Source: Rhizobiaceae bacterium (GTDB taxonomy: Bacteria; Pseudomonadota; Alphaproteobacteria; Rhizobiales; Rhizobiaceae). Taken from it: DNA of 16,428 nucleotides. Both the position numbers and the translations under genes were made by a program. Below are positions 13,969 through 16,428 of the stretch, one piece after another (the stretch's first letter is position 1; each line of letters begins with the position of its first letter). Location: assembly GCA_016793565.1 (NCBI GenBank), contig JAEUMA010000066.1, forward strand, positions 1 through 16,428, read 5' to 3'. The notes beneath the pieces were generated by a model. That model was not told the origin of the DNA. It did not search any database and saw only the letters and a program-made list of their open reading frames with translations.

Positions 13969-15000
13969 ATGCCGCATCGCACGTTCTTTGCGTTCATGCT
14001 GCCTTCCCTCTCGGCGATGCTGATCTTTATAGCTCTGCCGATCCTGTCGTCTGCCTTCCAGTCCCTACACATCGAACATCCGCGCGTCCTGATTGAGACC
14101 GAGACCTGCGATCCGTTCGCCGGGTGCACGACAGAAACGCGAGTGGATGCAGAAGCCACCAGGAAGCTGGAGGAGGCGCAACCCGCCGGCAAGTTCAACG
14201 GCCTGGGTACCTACTTCAATTCCGCGCATCTGGCGGTAGCAGATGTCGCCGAGATCTGGCGGACAGCGCCGAACGTCTGGCAGGCGCTGAGCAAAATCAC
14301 CGACTTGCCTTTCTACAGGGCGCTGCTCTTCACCCTGGCATACACCTTCGTCGTCACGCCGCTGTCTCTCTGGTTGGGGCTGCTGATCGCACTAGCGGTC
14401 AACATGGTTCCGCAGCGCCTGCGCGGGGCGATTACCTATTTCACCCTTCTGCCGATGCTGGTGCCGACTTTTCTCGGCGCTCTCGTGCTGTTCTGGATGA
14501 TCGACGCGCGCGGCCTTATCGGCGCGGCGCTTATTGCGCTGTCGGGCAATCCCGACCTCTCGCTGAAGGCGTCCAGGACGCTGACCTGGGTTGTGCTCTT
14601 TGTCCACGGAGCGTGGAATTCCGCACCCTTCGTCTTCATCGTCTTCTACGCTGCCATCCAGACTGTCCCGCGCGATACGCTGGAATCGGCCATCATCGAC
14701 GGCGCTTCGCGCTGGCAGCAGCAGCGGTTCGTCGTTTTCCCGCATTTGCGGCCCATCGCCATCTTCCTGACGCTCGTGCTCATCATGGACAACTTTCGCG
14801 TTTTCGAGTCGATCGTCGCGTTCTCGGCGACGGCGCAGGCTTCGTCTCTGTCCGTGCTGGTATTCAAGGACCTCATGAACGGTACGACACGCCTCTACGG
14901 CTCGGCAGCCGCCACATCGATGCTGACCATCCTGTGCATCGCGCTGCTGATGATGCCATCCATGGTCCGCTCTTGGCAAACTTTCAAGGGAAAGGCCTGA
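13969..15000 (+). CDS. Sugar-type ABC transporter permease (MalF/UgpA-like)
   Basis: A 343-residue membrane protein. The first membrane segment is FMLPSLSAMLIFIALPILSS (about 9-28). A periplasmic loop of about 85 residues follows (30-115) with a Cys pair (Cys47, Cys53), then the usual core. The cytoplasmic EAA loop LESAIIDGASRWQQQRFVVF (238-257) contacts the ATPase. The loop before the second segment is longer than in most such permeases and could touch the binding protein. GGGAG lies about 7 nt upstream of ATG at 13969. It forms a heterodimer with the next gene product, 2 nt downstream. Confidence 0.92.
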   Translation: MPHRTFFAFMLPSLSAMLIFIALPILSSAFQSLHIEHPRVLIETETCDPFAGCTTETRVDAEATRKLEEAQPAGKFNGLGTYFNSAHLAVADVAEIWRTAPNVWQALSKITDLPFYRALLFTLAYTFVVTPLSLWLGLLIALAVNMVPQRLRGAITYFTLLPMLVPTFLGALVLFWMIDARGLIGAALIALSGNPDLSLKASRTLTWVVLFVHGAWNSAPFVFIVFYAAIQTVPRDTLESAIIDGASRWQQQRFVVFPHLRPIAIFLTLVLIMDNFRVFESIVAFSATAQASSLSVLVFKDLMNGTTRLYGSAAATSMLTILCIALLMMPSMVRSWQTFKGKA

Positions 15001-15002
15001 CC

Positions 15003-15884
15003 GTGTCGGGACGCGCGCTTCGCCCCTCACCGGCGTGGATGTCGGCGGCGACGATCTTCATCCTGGTCTGGCTGGTGGGCGCAGCCTTTCCGTTCGTCTG
15101 GACCGTCTGGGGAAGCTTCAAGATCCAGGCGGATTTCTTCTCCTACGGAGGCTGGCGCGATGCGCTGCTCGGCCCGCGCACGCTGCAACTGACGGGAAGC
15201 AGCTTCACGCTGGAGAATTACCGCGGCCTTTGGTTCGAGGAGGCGTTCTGGCGACCGGCGGCCAACACGCTGATCCTGACCGGCTCGGTGACCTTGATTT
15301 CACTGGCTTTCGGAACGCTGGGTGGTTATGCGCTTGCCCGTTCCACCCACCGCTACGCCTTCTGGGTCCTGATCGCGGCGCTGATCTTCCGCGCCATGCC
15401 AGGGCTGACGCTGATTTCAGGCTACCTGCTGCCCTTCTTCCAGTTCAACCTGTGGGGCCATCTCACGACAGCGGCCATCGTTCTTGTCGCCCTGAACCAG
15501 CCCTTCACGCTATGGCTCCTCCACTCCTTCTTCTTGACCGTTCCGAGAGAGCTGGACGAATCCGCCCTGGTGGACGGCTGCACGCGCTTCCAGGCCTTCC
15601 GCCTCGCCATCATGCCGGTGATGTGGCCCGGCGTCGTGACGACTGGCATCTTCAGCTTCCTCGTCGGCTATAGCGACTTCGTTATCTGTGCGATGCTGCT
15701 GTCGGAATCCAACCAGACCATGGTGCCGACTACCGCAGCCTTCCTCGGCAGCGAGCAGCACGCCGGCAAGCTGATGTTCGCCGTCGCCGCGACCGTCTCG
15801 ATGATCGTGCCGCTTTTCATCCTCATTATCTTCTTCCAGCGGCGCATCGTCGACGGTCTCACGGCCGGCGCCGTGAAGGGCTGA
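15003..15884 (+). CDS. Sugar-type ABC transporter permease (MalG/UgpE-like)
   Basis: A 293-residue inner-membrane protein. Its N-terminal segment (ATIFILVWLVGAAFPFVWTV) and EAA loop (DESALVDGCTRFQAFRLAIM, 185-204) are typical MalG-type features. The start is GTG at 15003, two bases after the previous stop, with AAGGGAAAGG just upstream. ATG at 15039 would cut into the first membrane segment and is less likely. No ATPase subunit is present in the window, so either it lies downstream or a shared MsiK/UgpC-like ATPase serves the system. Confidence 0.91.
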   Translation: MSGRALRPSPAWMSAATIFILVWLVGAAFPFVWTVWGSFKIQADFFSYGGWRDALLGPRTLQLTGSSFTLENYRGLWFEEAFWRPAANTLILTGSVTLISLAFGTLGGYALARSTHRYAFWVLIAALIFRAMPGLTLISGYLLPFFQFNLWGHLTTAAIVLVALNQPFTLWLLHSFFLTVPRELDESALVDGCTRFQAFRLAIMPVMWPGVVTTGIFSFLVGYSDFVICAMLLSESNQTMVPTTAAFLGSEQHAGKLMFAVAATVSMIVPLFILIIFFQRRIVDGLTAGAVKG

Positions 15885-15918
15885 ACCATTTCCTCCAACA
15901 ACCGGCAGAGAAGCTCTG

Positions 15919-16416
15919 ATGACAAACGCCGAAGAACACGCCGCCCACTCGGCCGAAACGCTCCGCATCGTCAAGGACATGGAGGACGGTCTCGGCCGCG
16001 CATATAACGAGACACACCTTCACTTCCACGAGGATTTCACCTGGCGGGGCAATGTCGGCTGCGGCGTCAAGCATGGACTCGCCGAGTTCCGCAACAATTG
16101 GCAGTTGCCTATACGCGCCGCGTTCAAGGACCGCGTCTACAAGACGGAACAGTTCATCGCCGACGGCGAATGGGCTGCATGCTTTGGTATCCTGGAGGCG
16201 ACGCATTACGGTACCTTCATGGGCATTCCCGCCACCGGCAAACGCATCAGCATGCCCTACATGGATTTCTGGCGAGTCGAAGAAGGCCGCATCAAAGACA
16301 ATCCGGTTTTCGTCGACTTCGCATCGGTGCTGCTGCAGCTCGGCCGCGACGTGTTCCAGGGTGAAGGCTGGGAAGCTTACGATTCCGGCGAAAAGCCGGC
16401 GCCGAAGCCGGAGTGA
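15919..16416 (+). CDS. SnoaL/NTF2-like single-domain protein
   Basis: A 165-residue SnoaL-like protein. HFHEDFTWRGNVGCGVKHG (34-52) and the C-terminal block MDFWRVEEGRIKDNPVFVDF then ASVLLQLGRDVF match the corresponding blocks of both halves of the tandem protein at 11472-12500. The fold suggests a small-molecule cyclase, hydrolase or isomerase; no function can be fixed. AGAGAAG lies about 7 nt upstream of ATG at 15919, and the gene follows the permease by 34 nt. The C-terminal tail (GEKPAPKPE) is polar and probably disordered. Confidence 0.85.
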   Translation: MTNAEEHAAHSAETLRIVKDMEDGLGRAYNETHLHFHEDFTWRGNVGCGVKHGLAEFRNNWQLPIRAAFKDRVYKTEQFIADGEWAACFGILEATHYGTFMGIPATGKRISMPYMDFWRVEEGRIKDNPVFVDFASVLLQLGRDVFQGEGWEAYDSGEKPAPKPE

Positions 16417-16424
16417 CGTACGCC

Positions 16425-16428
16425 ATGA
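16425..16428 (+). other. Possible start codon of the next gene at the right edge
   Basis: ATG at 16425-16427 follows the SnoaL-like stop by 8 nt, with GGAG at 16410-16413. It would be the first codon of another gene in the rightward operon, but only one codon is visible. Confidence 0.3.

Overview
The window is high-GC bacterial DNA that looks like an accessory catabolic region of an alphaproteobacterium, probably of the Rhizobiales (Mesorhizobium or Phyllobacteriaceae type). That placement is an inference from gene content (branched-chain amino acid type and sugar-type ABC transporters, hydantoinase, GMC oxidoreductase, SnoaL-like proteins) and style. No marker gene is present to prove it. 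There is no rRNA, tRNA, CRISPR array or recognisable mobile element.

Left block (1-2747, minus strand): a homologue of the amide sensor AmiC, a homologue of the ANTAR antiterminator AmiR, then the N-terminal third of an ATP-dependent hydantoinase/5-oxoprolinase A subunit that runs off the left edge. The 203-nt gap between amiR and the hydantoinase gene holds a strong intrinsic terminator. Just upstream are two hairpins with hexanucleotide loops AACGGC and AACGAA, the second sharing bases with the terminator's 5' arm. This is the layout of an ANTAR-protein target RNA. A second terminator, preceded by hexaloop hairpins of which one fits the consensus (AAAGGG), lies just ahead of the amiC-like gene. 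The block therefore reads as a ligand-sensing antitermination circuit driving a hydantoinase operon and probably itself. This is the most interesting part of the window.

Middle block (2958-12500): a TetR-type regulator on the plus strand ends 3 bp from a long minus-strand gene series. In transcription order that series is a tandem SnoaL-like protein, a GMC flavin oxidoreductase, a periplasmic binding protein, two ABC ATPases (LivG and LivF type), two permeases (LivH and LivM type), a metallo-beta-lactamase-fold hydrolase and an isochorismatase-fold protein. From livG to the metallohydrolase, each stop overlaps the next start. The isochorismatase-fold protein appears to lack all three classical catalytic residues.

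Right block (12681-16428, plus strand): a divergent operon with a sugar-type periplasmic binding protein, two MalF/MalG-type permeases and a single-domain SnoaL-like protein. An ATP-binding subunit is not seen and may lie beyond the right edge, where a start codon is just visible. The 180-bp divergent control region contains three sites centred on CpG that resemble LacI/PurR-family operators. SnoaL-like proteins of related sequence lead one arm and close the visible part of the other, so the two arms probably serve one uptake and catabolic programme. The substrate cannot be read from the sequence.
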